DNA from: Cyclina sinensis | Taxonomy: Eukaryota > Mollusca > Bivalvia > Venerida > Veneridae | Assembly (NCBI GenBank): GCA_012932295.1 | Contig: JAAONU010000013.1 | Span: forward strand, 40,934,627 to 40,998,626 | Direction: 5' to 3' | DNA: 64,000 nt | Shown here: piece by piece, positions 9,994 to 22,877 of the stretch | How positions within the stretch are numbered: position 1 is the stretch's first letter | Layout of the letters: the number at the start of each line of letters is the position of its first letter | Made by a program: the position numbers and the translations under genes | The notes under the pieces: generated by a model | Told to the model about the DNA's origin: nothing | The model's input: the letters and a program-made list of their open reading frames with translations, nothing else | The model's database searches: none

Positions 9994-12900
9994 ATGGAAT
10001 GTATTGAATCAATGCAAAGAAAAGCAGCTAGGCACAGGTCGAAACAAATATCAGACAGAATCACCACAGACAAGAACCGGAAGAACAGAACAATCGAAGT
10101 GCTTCTAGTAGGTTCGTATACATCAGCTGGAAATATTGTAAAACAATACCCGCGGTGAGGCGTCTCTTTCAAGTATTTTGAGTGTGTTTTTATAGGTTAC
10201 TGTTGCGGAAGTGATTTGTTTACTTTGAAAAGCACAGAACAAAGGTCTCGAACGCAGAAAACGACTGGTAACTGAATCTTAAACATGGAACTGAATGTAC
10301 ACTGAAAACCAGAAGACATTCCTAGTATACTGAATGTACACTGAAAACCAGAAGACATTCCTAGTATACTGAATGTACACTGAAAACCAGAAGACATTCC
10401 TAGTATACTGAAAATGCTGGTCTTATTTTAGTGACCGTTTTGACTTTTGTTACAGTTTTTGCTATAAAAAATAATGTAACATTCTAGAATAACACGTGTG
10501 CCTTCGTCAAAAATACGTTTTAAATTACATTTGGTTCATGTGTGCAAGAACACTTATACATACTTAGCCATGTAATATAAAATAGAACAATCTGTATAAT
10601 TCTTGTATTATATATATATTATGGAAATACGATGCTTTCAATACATTGTCTTGAAGTGCTTTTCCAAAGTTTTATTTAAAAAAAGCAGTTAATGCAGCTA
10701 GGACGTCTAAAGTAGGGTTGGATAACTTATTTCAGGCGCGGAGACCGCGGACAAGCAGAAGACAATACAGGATCTCAAAGCGTAAGTAAATACCAAGTAT
10801 TTACTGGAATAGTCACATTTAAAGGGTTTTATTTAAAGGTCGTGGTGTTTTGAAAACTTTTTTTTTCTCAAAAATGTTTTAACAGATTTCATGCCTGTTC
10901 GAAGCTTTACATTTAGAAAATATGAAGTCAAGACGTACATTGATGAGTTGACTGACGTATAAACTGTCTGCTAGGTTATAGTTAGGGTTACTTAATGACT
11001 AATTAAATGTTAAGTAACGACCTATCCCGTTTTTCATTCTTTTACCATTACTTTACACTGAATAATAATTTGTCAAGTAACATCGTATTCCACCGGGCTA
11101 TAACTTTACATTTTGTTTTGATCTATTGTTTCCATATATTGGTACCTAAAATTATTTTCCAGTATATCAAAAAATACAACTCAGAAACTAAATTTGAAAC
11201 TCTAATGGTATTTACTGAGAACACACATGTTTATTTATATTTTGCTTTTAGTTGATAATCACGGTATAGAATATTTGGCTTCAGCGATTTTGGAAACAAA
11301 TAACGGAACGTTGTGCATTTGTTTGAATTATTGTCACAAACATATTGGTAAAGATTGATAAATGTTTGCAGTTTTGCCAGGGTTCTTGCCCAAACTCCGA
11401 AAGACAACTCAAAGGAAATGTTTGTAACCAGTACAAAATATATAGAAGAGACCCATTTTGCCTACAAAAATAAAGAATTCAGGTAATACCAACTCTTTTA
11501 TAATTAGCACTCTTCTTCTTGAATATTTCTGTTATCATAACATTGTTGTATTTTGGCAATAGACGGTTTGAGAAAAAAGTTAGTCCTCTATAACGCTTTA
11601 ATGCAAGACAAAATACCTGCACACTGCAATGAAGAGAAACAATGAAATACTAAACAAAAACAGAAAATTATAAAAATGATGATGGTGGTAATGATGATGG
11701 TGATGGCGACAACTTTGGTGATAATGATCATGGGGATGATGTTGACATATAAAACTGTTAACAAAAAAAAAAAACAACTACTTAAACTTATGACATCGAC
11801 TGGGAAGCAAGTTCTTGCAACCTGCGTAGCCTCTCGATGACTGCTCCCAGTGTTCAAACCAATACTTGCGCCGAAAATGTGGAATGTGTTATGTCACTGG
11901 AGACTCTCGCCTTTGGTGGGAATCGAATCAGCAACCTCCAGATCTGGAGTCTGATGGGCTTATCCCAACGCTCCACAAAAGAACAAATAAAAAGACATAT
12001 ATTGTATTTAATTTAGGATTCTCTCTCATTAAACAATACTGACGACGTATATGCTATTTAGGATTTTAGATTTAGCCAGTGATGTATCTATCACAAGGAC
12101 CAAGTGGATGGGCTGCCTCGAAGACGTGAACATCATAGTGTTTGTCCTTGACATTAGCAAGTACGACATGACAGAGGATGGGGAAACAGAGAATGTAAGT
12201 AGTGAGGCAGCCATCAGGGATAATCAGAATGTAAGTAGTGAGGTAGCCATCAGGGATAATCAGAATGATAAGTAATGTGGCAGCCATCAGGGATAATCAG
12301 AATGATAAGTACTGTGGCAGTCAGCATATCTGAGATAAAATTCTAAAGCTGCAACACTCAAACCACAAATATAAAAAATGTTACCTCTTAAGCAAATAAT
12401 AACTGTCGCCGTTTCCTGTACTGATCTAGCCAGTATTGTTAAAATCCAAGAAGAAGTGAATGATTGTTGTAAAATGTCTATGGCATATTACAGATATTCG
12501 ACCAACCGCAACAGCACAAAAATGAAATTTGTTGACTCGCTTATTTGTTATATGATAGTTGAACGCCGATAGCACTGAAGGTGAGGGTGTGATACCAGTA
12601 TGGCTGTATGATAAGAAACAGATACGGATTCCAATAAACCAACTACCAATCTACTACACATCTGTAGCATTTTAACCTTTGCAATCGGTGCAGATCAAGG
12701 TCAGCTTCCACATCTATGTCGTCTGATCATGTTCTGCACTATTCGCCATCCAGTCAGTAAATTTTCAATAAGCACCACTACAAACAATTAATGGATTTGT
12801 CCAAATTGAAAGAATTTAGATCTTTAGTATGGTAGGAGTTAATAATAAATAACACAACCTTTTGTAGTTGTAATTACAACGTTAGAGCTTCGAAGTTCGA

Positions 12901-14518
12901 CGTACCAAACAGTATTAATTTCTTTCTTACTGACTTGCGTCCATTCACCATGCATATCTTACCTTCGTACTCAGATTAATTTTGCCGGTAAGATCTAAAT
13001 ATTCTATTACAGCTGCGTTCCCATCCAAATAAACTTCATACTGAAAGGAACAATATTAAATCACTGCAGCAAGGAACATAAATGGCCCCGAAACATCTAT
13101 ATGAAAGAGGATCATAAGAAAATTATTACATTAAATGGCATACCTTACGGTTATTAGTATTAAAAAAGATAAACAATGTGTTTTCGTTTCAACCCCGTGT
13201 CCACCCCGTGTCCACCTCCAATCCACGTGCAATCATGGATATTACATACCAGTCCAAAGAGTTTATTATTCCATGAAATATTTAATTCCAGAACCTTAAA
13301 ATTTTTGAAATAGCGAGCGATTGTTTCCAAAGATTTTTCTTTCTGAATAGTTTATTGCCATTCATTATCGATCCAGTTAGACAAGTCTGCATTAAAGCTG
13401 CATTCCACATGTACTTTGTTAAGCAATAAAAAAAACTAAAAAAAAAACAAACAAACAAAACACTTGTATATTTTGTCAGTTGTACGCTTAATGACTTGTC
13501 ACTTTTCTATGAATAAAAAATCAACTAAAATTATCTGGTCAAACTTAAAAATCACTATAAAAAAGTTCATGATACTGATATTTTGTATATTAGACATTTT
13601 TTTTATATTTCAGAATCATATATACCAAAGTATGAAGTTATTTGAGGACCTCTGTAACTGCCGGTGGTTCCGGGAGAAGTCAATCCTGATTTACCTAAAT
13701 AATGTGGAGTCGTTTCAAAACAAAATCAAAGTGACACCATTTAGAAATGTTTTCCCTCAATACGAAGGTACTATATAGATACCATCTATGTTTACAAGAT
13801 GTTAAAAATTTCTATTATTGTAAGTGCGTGTGGTACGTAATAAGTGGTCCGGGCCATTGGGCAGCTGTATATTGGCGGGAATTCTGCACGCAGTTACTAG
13901 AATGCCGGATCACCTGATCCGAACCTCTAACACTTTAATGCCTTTTTTGTATACAGTACTTAATCATTTAATATTTGTAAGTTTGCACTGTTTTTCAATA
14001 GTAGCACATGGATTCGTTTCGCCCAAGCTGTCGCCTAGGTAATAAGTCATGTTTTATACTTGCTGCTGTGTATAAACATTTCTTTTGAAGTGGTATAGCG
14101 ACCATATTGGCTCTTTTTTTTTTCGTTCAGTGCAGAACAAAAAGATTTTGGTTTTTATTCCTGTTACGACAAAACAAAATTTAAACTTCATTTTTGTTTG
14201 TTCATAGGTTCGGACGATCTAAATGACGTTTCAGAGTATATTTTATGCAGGTTAAAAGATCTTGACCATACAAGTCCACCGCCTGAGATTTACAAGCAGA
14301 TATTTTGCATAAATGGTAGCTGGTTGTCTGCTTTTAACGATATGATTGATATGTTCTCAGGAGATGAAATCATTGAGACCTGGCCATATGGACATGTGCA
14401 ATATAGTATTTGTGATGAGCCATGGTGCAATCTGTGTATCTATGCTATATGGATGGTTCTGCGCTGCTGCTGTATGTCACCGTGCTGTAGATCATCGCGA
14501 CAACTACGCTATCATTAA
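9994..14518 (+). CDS. Pseudo-G-protein alpha with cysteine-rich tail (Galpha-like 2A)
   Basis: Six exons: 9994-10111, 10736-10781, 11372-11482, 12062-12194, 13614-13767, 14208-14518; 873 bp, 290 residues. Intron phases (1,2,2,0,1) and the lengths of exons 2 and 5 equal those of Galpha-like 1, so the gene is a paralogue. Galpha hallmarks kept: N-terminal AARHRSKQISDRI helix and EVLLVG strand; EETHFAYKNKEFR (switch I/beta-2 region, cf. VETHFTF); KWMGCLEDVNIIVFVLDISKYD; HIYQSMKLFEDLCNCRWF; EYILCRLKDL and PPEIYKQ. Guanine-binding motifs lost: P-loop is GAETADKQK (no GKS/T), DxxGQ is DLASD, NKKD is LNNVE, TCAT is INGS. Gly2 is replaced by Glu, removing the myristoylation site. The C-terminus is a novel tail of about 50 residues with ten cysteines (LRCCCMSPCC) and a hydrophobic patch, suggesting palmitoylation or membrane contact. 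The helical domain is absent. Exon 3 could start at later in-frame acceptors (11381 or 11432). Nucleotide binding is unlikely; function unknown. Confidence 0.75.
10290..10406. repeat. 39-bp tandem repeat, 3 copies, intron 1 of Galpha-like 2A
   Basis: Unit ACTGAATGTACACTGAAAAC plus CAGAAGACATTCCTAGTAT, repeated three times here and twice in unit B, so copy number changed after duplication. Confidence 0.9.
11782..11980 (-). mobile_element. tRNA-derived SINE (unit A)
   Basis: On the minus strand a tRNA-like head with a B-box-like TTCGATTCCCACC and CCGGAGGTTGCTG-like arm is followed by a body with GCGCAAGTATTGGTTTGAAC and a tail GTTGCAAGAACTT. The same arrangement is found on plus at 58,090-58,303 and in unit B. 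It lies in intron 3 of Galpha-like 2A. Confidence 0.7.
12191..12325 (+). repeat. 36-bp tandem repeat carrying the exon 4 splice donor
   Basis: The unit begins AATGTAAGTAGTGAGGCAGC and continues CATCAGGGATAATCAG. About 3.5 copies follow the end of exon 4 of Galpha-like 2A. The first two copies each contain GTAAGTAG, so the donor (12194/12195) is exactly duplicated 36 bp downstream, in frame. Later copies have GATAAGTA. Confidence 0.85.
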
Positions 14519-14788
14519 GCATTAAGCGCCAAAACAATATTCATTTCTACTTGGGTGAAAACATTTAAATCATCTGAAATACTAGCAAGACATTCCTTTT
14601 CTGTTCTCTTCAATTGCATTTCAGTAGTGCCCTAGAAATCAGCTTTTAACTTCAGCATCATAATATATCGTTTTAGGTTTCTTCAGGAGGCTAGAAACTT
14701 TCTCCCATTAAATTCTTATCAAGAATAAAGGTTATCCACTGTTTGAAATCGTAGATAAGTATATACCAGTATGTCTTTCTTATTGAAT

Positions 14789-14825
14789 ACGAGGGGCGTT
14801 TAATAAACTCGCAGCTTTGCTCTTT
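14789..14825. mobile_element. Mariner-type terminal repeat remnant (unit A)
   Basis: TACGAGGGGCGTTTAATAAA followed by CTCGCAGCTTTGC resembles the terminal repeat of the complete mariner in unit B (CGAGGGGTGATTCAAAAG). It is also in unit B near 30,180, so it predates the duplication. No opposite terminus identified. Confidence 0.4.
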
Positions 14826-15128
14826 TTCTTTAACTTTCGATGATTTAACACACAAACAAATACGGCTTAAGATATGTTTACCTATGACTGACTTACAGGC
14901 ATGGAACACATTTTAAATGCAATATTGAACAAGAGTATAATGTAGTACTTGAAGCACACCGACGATTGATTGATTTGAAATTCTTCCTCGAGATATCTCC
15001 GTTTATATTTTATTTCGAGCATTTATAAACAACACTTTGGTAGCTGCTTTTCCTTCATTATATTCCTATAAAACTGAGTTTTCTTAAAAAACCAAAATCA
15101 TATTATGACATGCCAGACGTGCGCCTCC

Positions 15129-18100
15129 TTACTTTCCGACAGCCACATCTCCCTGAAAAGTGACGAAAATCAAAAAGGTAATTCTATAGCATAAGCACAT
15201 TCAGAAACACCAGTATAATGACTGCGTCGTACTGCATTGTCAATCTTAAGCAGGAAGGTCAATACTTATGCTATAGTTCTTATTTCAAAAGTTCATTGGA
15301 ATGCTGCAGTAATTCGTGTACACAGTTTGTAAAATATCATATTTTATTTAATTTTCAAACATCTTTCGATTGATTATTTGTTTTTTGTTTCATTGCTTAT
15401 CTCATTTTATGTAATTACGGAAAATTTTGCGAGAGGCTTTGCTTCTGTATTTTTGTCTACTTTTTCCCGTGAACGTAAAACGTATCTTATTTATATTATG
15501 GTATATTATCGTAAATTATTTTTAAGACTTTAATGTTAAACTTACTGTTTTACATGCGCTTGGAAGGTTGAAAGCATCAGGACTTGTCGTGTACTGTGTA
15601 ATATCTGCATAGACCACGCTCTCTGAAATTCTTGTGCCTGCAATAGAGTGAACTATTTTGTCAATAAAAGTCCATTGTGGCAACTAAAATACATATCTAG
15701 CCACAAACATATCATCTCGAAATAGCAAAACGAGATCAATCCGGAAGCCGTCAGCTGAGGTTAACTAAGTCTTACAGCATTTAAAAAAACTGTTCAAGTA
15801 AAAATAAAATGATGTATCAAAGAAACAGATACGCCGTCTTCAGAATTTAATGAATCACCCTTGTGTTCATAGGCTTTTTTGCTGTCCTAAATACCATGAA
15901 TTTAAGTGGAAATACTTAGGATTTAGGATAAATATCATTTCCAACTATGCATAAAAAGATAGATTAGCATTATCGAGTCAAAAAGATTATCTACGAATGC
16001 TATTGCTGATATGTGAGATATATGTTTTCAAATAAACATCGTGTGCTTTTAGATATGCACAATATACATTGTATATGTATTTGTCTGTATCTCTTTTACA
16101 TATGTATGACGTTGTCATAATTTGATGTTTTGTTAATGACCAAAGGCATTACTATTAACTGAAACAAAACAGAAACTATTCTATACCGTCTTCGTCCGTT
16201 CCAAAACGTGTCATAGTTATAGGTGTGCAGTCATCAAACGTTGTTGTCATTGCGTACTGAAAGTTCTCAAACACTCCCATCCACGCATTTACCATAGTTC
16301 CACCATTAACAGAGCCTAGTCTGTATGTTCCAATATGCTGCAAAGTACCTGTAAACGATATTAGATATATCAGTATTCACGAGAGTATATATCTGTAAAA
16401 TCATCAGTGATCATTAATAATTAAAACATTATTACAGGCGGACGAAGCAGACAGGTTAATATGAAACAATAAAAGTGGAAAATGGTGTTTGAAATTCTTT
16501 TTTCCTGACTTTCAAGCTCACGTCTCCTGAAATGGGCACATGGCTTGTAATTCAGGTGTCCCCCACCCCTCTACCAACACAAATAATTGTCTTTCGGTTA
16601 AACCGAGGTCACATTATCGGTACAATACAGTAAGGATATAAAAGAGCCAGGGGTTCTCTGTAACTAGACGCTTTTTTTGTCTTGCAATATCCCCAACAAC
16701 CTAATATAACACAATTTTTCAAAGGTCGGCGTTCGTAAAGACAATAAGTACAGACCAGAAATAAGCTCTAAAAGCAAAAAGGAAGAAGAACTAAAGTTGA
16801 CGTGTACACAATGGCAGTTTTGCTTTTATTTCAGTTAGCCATACAATATTTCGCTACCCTATTGATACTTACTAGGCACACAAGGATCTATCTGGTCATC
16901 TGTAATCATTTCGACGTCACACTTGTTCGTATCTCCCATAATATACTTCCTCATCTGAAAAAAACAACAAATAATAAGTAACGAATTACATGTAATGTTT
17001 GCTCTTCAATACACATTTTATTATATGCGTAGTGAAAAAGGGTATAACTATTGAAATAGTTGACAGAAACAGTTTTTTTCCAACGGTTCTTTACGTATGT
17101 TAGAAAAGTTCTTTGACCAAACGCCGAAAGACATGGAGAAGTTCTCTAACGACATTGGTTTTATAGCAAGTTACTAGAAAATAGTGGTAGATCACTGGTA
17201 ATGTGGGGTGGTCATTCACAGAATTTTAAAATAATTGAAAGTAAGTCAAGTGGGCCTTTCTATGACCCTACACATGAAATCTGAAAACAATACTTTGAAA
17301 ATGAAACACAATTTTAAGCAAAAATTATACAGAATGTTCAAAGGAATTCTATCCTATATACATACGTGTCTGTAGTCATTATAAACCGTGTAGTTTTGTG
17401 TGGTTTCCGTTGTTCCGTTTACTGTGTACACTGTACCCATAGCTCTCTCCATCCTCATATCTCTGTCATAGTCAAACATAAGTCTGTTCTGAAAATGAAA
17501 ATAAAAATAATTGAAAAATTAGCAGTGAAATGCTTCAAACTGGTATTGTTTCACGAGCAGTTGCTATAAGTGTAATGAATTTTTCATAGGAAATATATAC
17601 ATATTTTTGTGAGAAATGAGAATAATTGGTGAATATATACAGCTTTCAGGCGTTCGGGAATGACTGCATTCAAAAATTGCATGGCAGCTGATATTTTAGT
17701 TTTGTATCTAGTTCAAAGAAACCAGCTCCAACACAAGACTTATAGCTACGAAAAGATATAAGCTTCACATCTACTAGTAAGTTAGCTCACACGAAGTGAA
17801 TGTGTGTTCAGCTGTACGTAAGATTTACATAAATGTACAGCCGTTGGTAAGATTTACATAAATGTACAGCCGTTGGTAAGATTTACATAAATGTACAGCC
17901 GTTGGTAAGATTTACATAAATGTACAGCCGTTGGTAAGATTTACATAAATGTACAGACGTTGATAAGATTTACATAAATGTACAGCCGTTGGTAAAATTT
18001 ACATCAATGTACAGCCGTTGGTAAGATTTACATAAATGTACAGCCGTTGGTAAGATTTACATAAATATACAGCCGTTGGTAAGATTTACATAAATGTACA

Positions 18101-18884
18101 GCCGTTGGTAAGATTTACATATGTATTTTTTATGAAATCTTCTTAGAGAATGTACAAATCTCTTAGATTCCGAACATATTCTTTCATAGAAAAAAGTGGC
18201 ATTATCGTGTAAAGCCATATGAATGTTTTAAATGATCTGTATATGAATCATTTTACGAGGTCAGAGTTGTAAGTAACACTAACAAAGAAATAATGGTAGT
18301 CATTTTTCAGATAGATGTTCCGTAGATAAGCAAACATCAAATTAATGAAGTTAACTAAAATTATTCTCCGTCTTCATCCCTGGTTCAACTTGAATACACA
18401 CGTGTTGATATGGAGAGGTTTATTTGAAAATTGCCAAAACCTGTCTTCTTTTATAAAAATTGGTATGTAACACTCATCTATAAATATAAATTCCAGACAT
18501 GTAGTTTTCGTACAGCAGTATGCAACACCGAGTAAAGCTTAGGTAGCTTTTTCTGGCTGTGCGTGTACAGCATATAAATTTACTTATTCCCTCTGTTTTA
18601 ATTAAAGGTTCCTTAATAAGTTAACTGTTGTTACAATATACCGTTAATCACGGTAATATTTACGATAAATTTTATCTGTGCAATATGTAAGTAGTTCCCT
18701 GAAGTTGAGTACAAAATAGTTGACTTACATCTGTAATTACAGGTACAGTGCTACCACTGACCAAGTAAGCTGTAGTAATTTTCATCTTTCCTGTCCATTT
18801 CTTGCTCAGACAACATGGCTTCTCCATTGCATAGAGAAGCCCAAGTAGCGAAGCAACAACAGCTAGTTTTATCAGAGTTGACAT
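15129..18884 (-). CDS. Ependymin-related secreted protein (copy 1A)
   Basis: Six exons on minus: 18729-18884, 17366-17488, 16873-16954, 16187-16348, 15546-15637, 15129-15152; 639 bp, 212 residues, all GT-AG with consistent phases (0,0,1,1,0). The start MSTLIKLAVVASLLGLLYA is a signal peptide; an upstream in-frame ATG (18920) would bury it, so 18884 is preferred. Ependymin-family features: the cysteine pair in EKPCCLSKKW, MFDYDRDMRMERAMGT, then single cysteines in TNKCDVE, DPCVPS, DDCTPIT and SACKT, which fit the conserved disulfide framework. N-glycosylation sequons (NGT, NYT) are present. These proteins are secreted glycoproteins that bind lipid or calcium in other animals; molluscan members occur in mantle, mucus and venom or cue secretions (family knowledge). 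The last exon encodes GDVAVGK. A TATA box lies about 55 bp before the start codon. Confidence 0.85.
17075..17176 (+). pseudogene. Galpha-like exon relic, inside intron 2 of ependymin 1A
   Basis: A short open frame reading LEKFFDQTPKDMEKF then GFIASY and a stop. It resembles the exon 3 product of Galpha-like 2A (VLAQTPKDNSKEMF), the end of the Galpha helical domain. It is conserved in unit B at 32,755-32,848 with one difference (DQ to GQ). It is on the strand opposite to the ependymin gene. No complete gene surrounds it. Confidence 0.4.
17815..18122. repeat. Minisatellite, 29-bp unit, about 10.5 copies, unit A only
   Basis: Unit TAAGATTTACATAAATGTAC plus AGCCGTTGG, nearly identical copies. 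At the matching place in unit B (about 33,380) the array is absent. It is in intron 1 of ependymin 1A. Confidence 0.95.
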
Positions 18885-18937
18885 GACAGTTTCGTTGGTG
18901 TTCGATTTGTGATATGGCACATTAAGACTTAGTTCTG

Positions 18938-18945
18938 TATTTATA
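18938..18945 (-). promoter_or_regulatory. TATA box of ependymin 1A
   Basis: TATAAATA on minus, 54-61 bp upstream of the start codon at 18884; the same element is at the same distance in copy 1B. Confidence 0.6.
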
Positions 18946-19730
18946 AAGCTCGAAGAGATGGGTTTTACGTCATATTGAGATCATTTCAAAATACGAAACG
19001 TTCTCTTAACTTTTATCACTCGGCCTTTGTTGAATTATAGGTTATTACCATATAGGTGCCAAAATCTAGGAGATAAGGACTTCTTAATATTTTTATTTCT
19101 GTCAATATACTTTATGTCAAAATTTAGCTCACCTGACAGCAACAGGTTGTTGACCCGTTTTTTATCAGTTTAATTTGTTTAGTAGACAACATGTACATTT
19201 GAAAGGTCTCATAACTTTATGTGTCGGCAGCTTGAAGAAAACACTGATGTCACTCCACATTCTAAAAAGGTTACGTTTGATTTTTTATTCGTTGCACATA
19301 TCTTAACGTTTGATACCACGTTGTTTTTCTTTTAATAATTATCATCATTTTAATAATTCGACAGGGATGTATGTACTTACCAAACTGAGGTAAACGTTCT
19401 GAAGTTGTTAGGAAAGGAACATTAATTTAGAATACAGTTTGGTCCATATTTCTCTATTGCTTGACAATGTATTTTGGAAACGATTCAAATTTCTCAGGAG
19501 AGGAATGAAGTTACACTCCTTCTTCTCCATTAACTCTGTGTGTTATGATGAGTAACAAAACTTTACGGTATTTTAAGCAGTTTATACCGTACGTTTAGCA
19601 CCAAGTGAAGACAAAGTTATTGGTGTAGAAATAGCGAAAAGTAACTGATTTAATCCTACAGCTTTCTAATGTATTTGACCAGGATTTATTAAATATCACA
19701 AGACTGTTACGCGGCATGCCGACATATATG

Positions 19731-19856
19731 CAAGAAGGGAATATGTTTGCATGAAAGCTATATAGCTAAGGAACTTATGAAAGAAACACTACATGTTGTA
19801 ATTGTCAAACTTGTTTCTCTGAAAGGTGGTGATCTGGATTTCGAAATTCCTTAAGA
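19731..19856 (+). pseudogene. Galpha-like N-terminal exon relic (unit A)
   Basis: Reads IAKELMKETLHVVIVKLVSL then a degenerate loop GGDLDFEIP and a stop. The pattern of an amphipathic helix followed by VKLVSLKxGG resembles the Galpha N-terminal helix plus beta-1 and P-loop. In unit B (35,404-35,540) the frame stays open through the position of the stop. Weak resemblance; could be another protein family. Confidence 0.3.
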
Positions 19857-22207
19857 AATTGGTTTCTGTGTAGAGACAAGGTTTTTATTTATTTACGACA
19901 AACTGTAGGTTCGATGTAGAACCCTAAAACAAAGAGACACTGCCAAGGATGTCCAATGCAAGAATGCAGTTACCCATTGTAAAATTATTAATTACTGGTT
20001 ACGTATATCTTTGAGATAAGAGCTCGAAAAAGTGTTCGTTGACTTTGGTAATATCAATATCAGCTTTTCCACTAAGTTTAGTTTTCGTTTTCCTTATAGG
20101 TTTTAACTTCAGCTCTGAACTTTTTACAAAAAAAAGAATATTTTAAAAAGAATGTACAAGAAATACGATATCTCTTGAACCTGCGAGATTCATGCACGTT
20201 CTATCAAAAGTTGTAATATGCATTTTATTTCGTTGCATTACACATATATGAACAAAGTAAGAGTTGATAGTCACAAAATATAACATTTAGCATTCTTATA
20301 TATATATGTATATATATACAAAGTGAAATTATTCTTCAGTGTGTGTTTATGACGACGCTGTATCATATCCCCTCATTTTCCGACGACCATATCTCCCTGA
20401 AAAAAAAATCAGTATAGCAGAGTGATAGTTTTTTTTAACATCAGTAAATAAATAAACACTAAAAAAAACGGGATTTAATGTGCTGTATGCAATAGGAAAA
20501 CGTAAGGCATACGTACGTGCTTCAAAACGTTAGCTGTCAAATTTTGATTTGCTTTGCAAATTTTAATAAACATGAATACAGCCTAAACAGTAAACATGTT
20601 TTCCTGTACACGAAAATGTGTTAAAAAAGATTCATTGTCGTGATCCCTGCCTAGCTTATTTTGACGGGTAAACTCTAAACAGTACAAGATTCGACTGACA
20701 GATGAAAAAATAAACAGATTTTAATTGGAAACTTATCTAAAGCTTTAAGTATATGTTAATCGCTCACGCCACAAATGGTAATGTTTAAATCAATATACCT
20801 GTTTGCATTCTGTTGGAATAGTGAAAGCATCTGGACTGGTCATATACTGAGTGACATCTGAATAAATTATGCTCTCTGATATTCCTGTTCCTGCAGTAAC
20901 ATTTGCTTAATAAACAGCTGTGTTAAAGATCAGGGGCCACTCTATTATTTTCTATTTTCTTAGGAACATTTAACAAATTAATAGATAAATTAATTATATA
21001 GATGGTTTTGAATAAGTGTAATAGTGAGAAAAAGAACTAAATGTTCATTATTTTACACTCTGTTTAGACCTCTTGGATAAGTCATTTTCACATTATATAT
21101 TTTAAACTAAAACCTTATATATCTCAGTGTCTAAATGTTTTCCCTATTTTAGAGATTCTCGTACGTTCAGCATTATCTACATTTTATATAATCATTTTAC
21201 TACTGCTTTTACAGTATTTGTCATTTTGGTTATCATTATTATTTTGCATGTGTGTAATAATAAAATGATTGAATAAACTGAAGAGAACGTGCTAAATTAC
21301 CCATGTCATCATATCCGAACCGTGACAAGGCGACTGGTGTGCAGTCATCAACTGTAGTCAGCATACTGTAGCGGAAACCTACAGAATCACCCATCCATCC
21401 GTTTACCATCTGACGAGCCCACTCTGAAACTGCCCATGTACTGCAAGGTACCTGTAATCGGTATAGAGGGTGTGCTTACGTTATGGCTTGAATTTCATAA
21501 TAGTAACTTGTTAAAACAGCTGACGTCGTTTGATCAAAAATAACATTTAGCTTGCCGATTTTTGCATAATTTTGAAATAATCGAAGTGGTTTTAATTGTC
21601 TAAAATGACCTACTAATACTCAAGAGGAAGAATTTCCCCTCGAGATATTAGCTAGTCCGTAGATCTATTTTGTGCATTATTTTGTTTTCTCTTTTTTTCT
21701 CTATGTTTTCTTTTCTGCGATGATTTGAGGTTGTAAACACAAATTGAATTTATTTTCCAATTGATAATAAAACTTTGAACTAGAATATAAAACTTTTTGC
21801 CAAATACCAGGAATTCTTATTCGTTGATTATAATACTTAGGCAATGTGTTTGTTTGTTCATACGTTGTGTGTAACGTTCAATAGAAGTAAAATCTTGTAT
21901 GCAGGAGTGTCCATATCATAGGCACAAAGACATACACAAAATGTCCCATAATTATTATCAGTAATTATGTATTACTGTTCTTGTTAATTTGTTAATTTCG
22001 AACCCACATTTCGGATAGTTGTGATTCGAGTTTAATCGGTTACGATGAATAGCAAAACGACCTAAAATGTGGAAGTGTTTTTCAGTTACTAGTGAAGATT
22101 TATCGTTTCACAGTTTACATGCAAGTTTTATTCATTAGCTGTTTAAAAGGCACATAAACGCAGCGACAAAATATTTTCTTGCAACAATACCCCATCTTTG
22201 TTTTACA

Positions 22208-22335
22208 GATGCTGAGGACATGCCCATAGTTTATAGTAATGTACCTTTAACCCTTAACACACATTTAATAGGGGCATATATACACACTCTAAAAAGTTCT
22301 CTGCATAATATTGCAAATTTTGACTTTAAATAATT
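22208..22335 (+). pseudogene. Galpha helical-domain exon relic (alpha-A region), unit A
   Basis: After an acceptor (TGTTTTACAG) the frame reads DAEDMPIVYSNVPLTLNTHL and continues with AYIHTLKSSL to a stop. The block xVVYSNTIQS of the Galpha alpha-A helix is matched by IVYSNV and the following helix has the expected length. Conserved in unit B at 37,890-38,052. It lies on the strand opposite to ependymin gene 2. Confidence 0.45.
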
Positions 22336-22837
22336 CATGAGTTAAAGTGGACAGAAAGTTTTGCATGAGGAGAAAGGGTACTGCCCCACAACAATTCGGT
22401 GTGAACTTGATTAAACTTCAAAATAAAAATCTAAACTCGAACAATAAGGTGATACTAGGACAATTAGTTTAAACATATTTATTTCTCAGAATATTTACAA
22501 CATATAGATTATACTATACAAATACAAATGCAAGAAAACTATTCCTACAAAATGGATGAGAATGAAAGACAAAGTCTCATAAAATTCTTCTCCTTAATAT
22601 CATTTAAACAAATCTGTGCTTACTGGTTACAATTTTACCTGAGAAAAAAATATATGAGTATATTTATATGGTCTGTTATTTTTTAAACAGAATAGTAGAT
22701 AAGAAGTATAGTGTAATAGACAGATGATGTAGAACAGATGATACATGATGATACGATAGAAAGTCTGAAAGGGTAAGTACATTTATTGATAGATGTTCAT
22801 GTAATTTATTGATATATGCACATATACTCCTACATAC

Positions 22838-22862
22838 ATACATACATACATACATACATGCA
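22838..22862. repeat. TACA microsatellite
   Basis: About six CATA/TACA repeats; present also in unit B near 38,510-38,534. Confidence 0.85.
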
Positions 22863-22877
22863 TTTATATACATAAAT

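Noticed and set aside
11253..11349. Possible extra helical exon of Galpha-like 2A (DNHGIEYLASAILE, with acceptor and donor)
   Set aside because: The phase does not join to exon 3, and the unit B copy has a length change in an A-run that breaks the frame.
17815..18122. Second regular array of 29-bp units, CRISPR-sized
   Set aside because: The whole 29-bp period is repeated with no variable spacers; minisatellite.
18885..18920. Upstream ATG giving a 12-residue longer ependymin 1A
   Set aside because: It would place polar residues before the signal peptide; the ATG at 18884 starts a canonical one, and the same holds for copy 1B.
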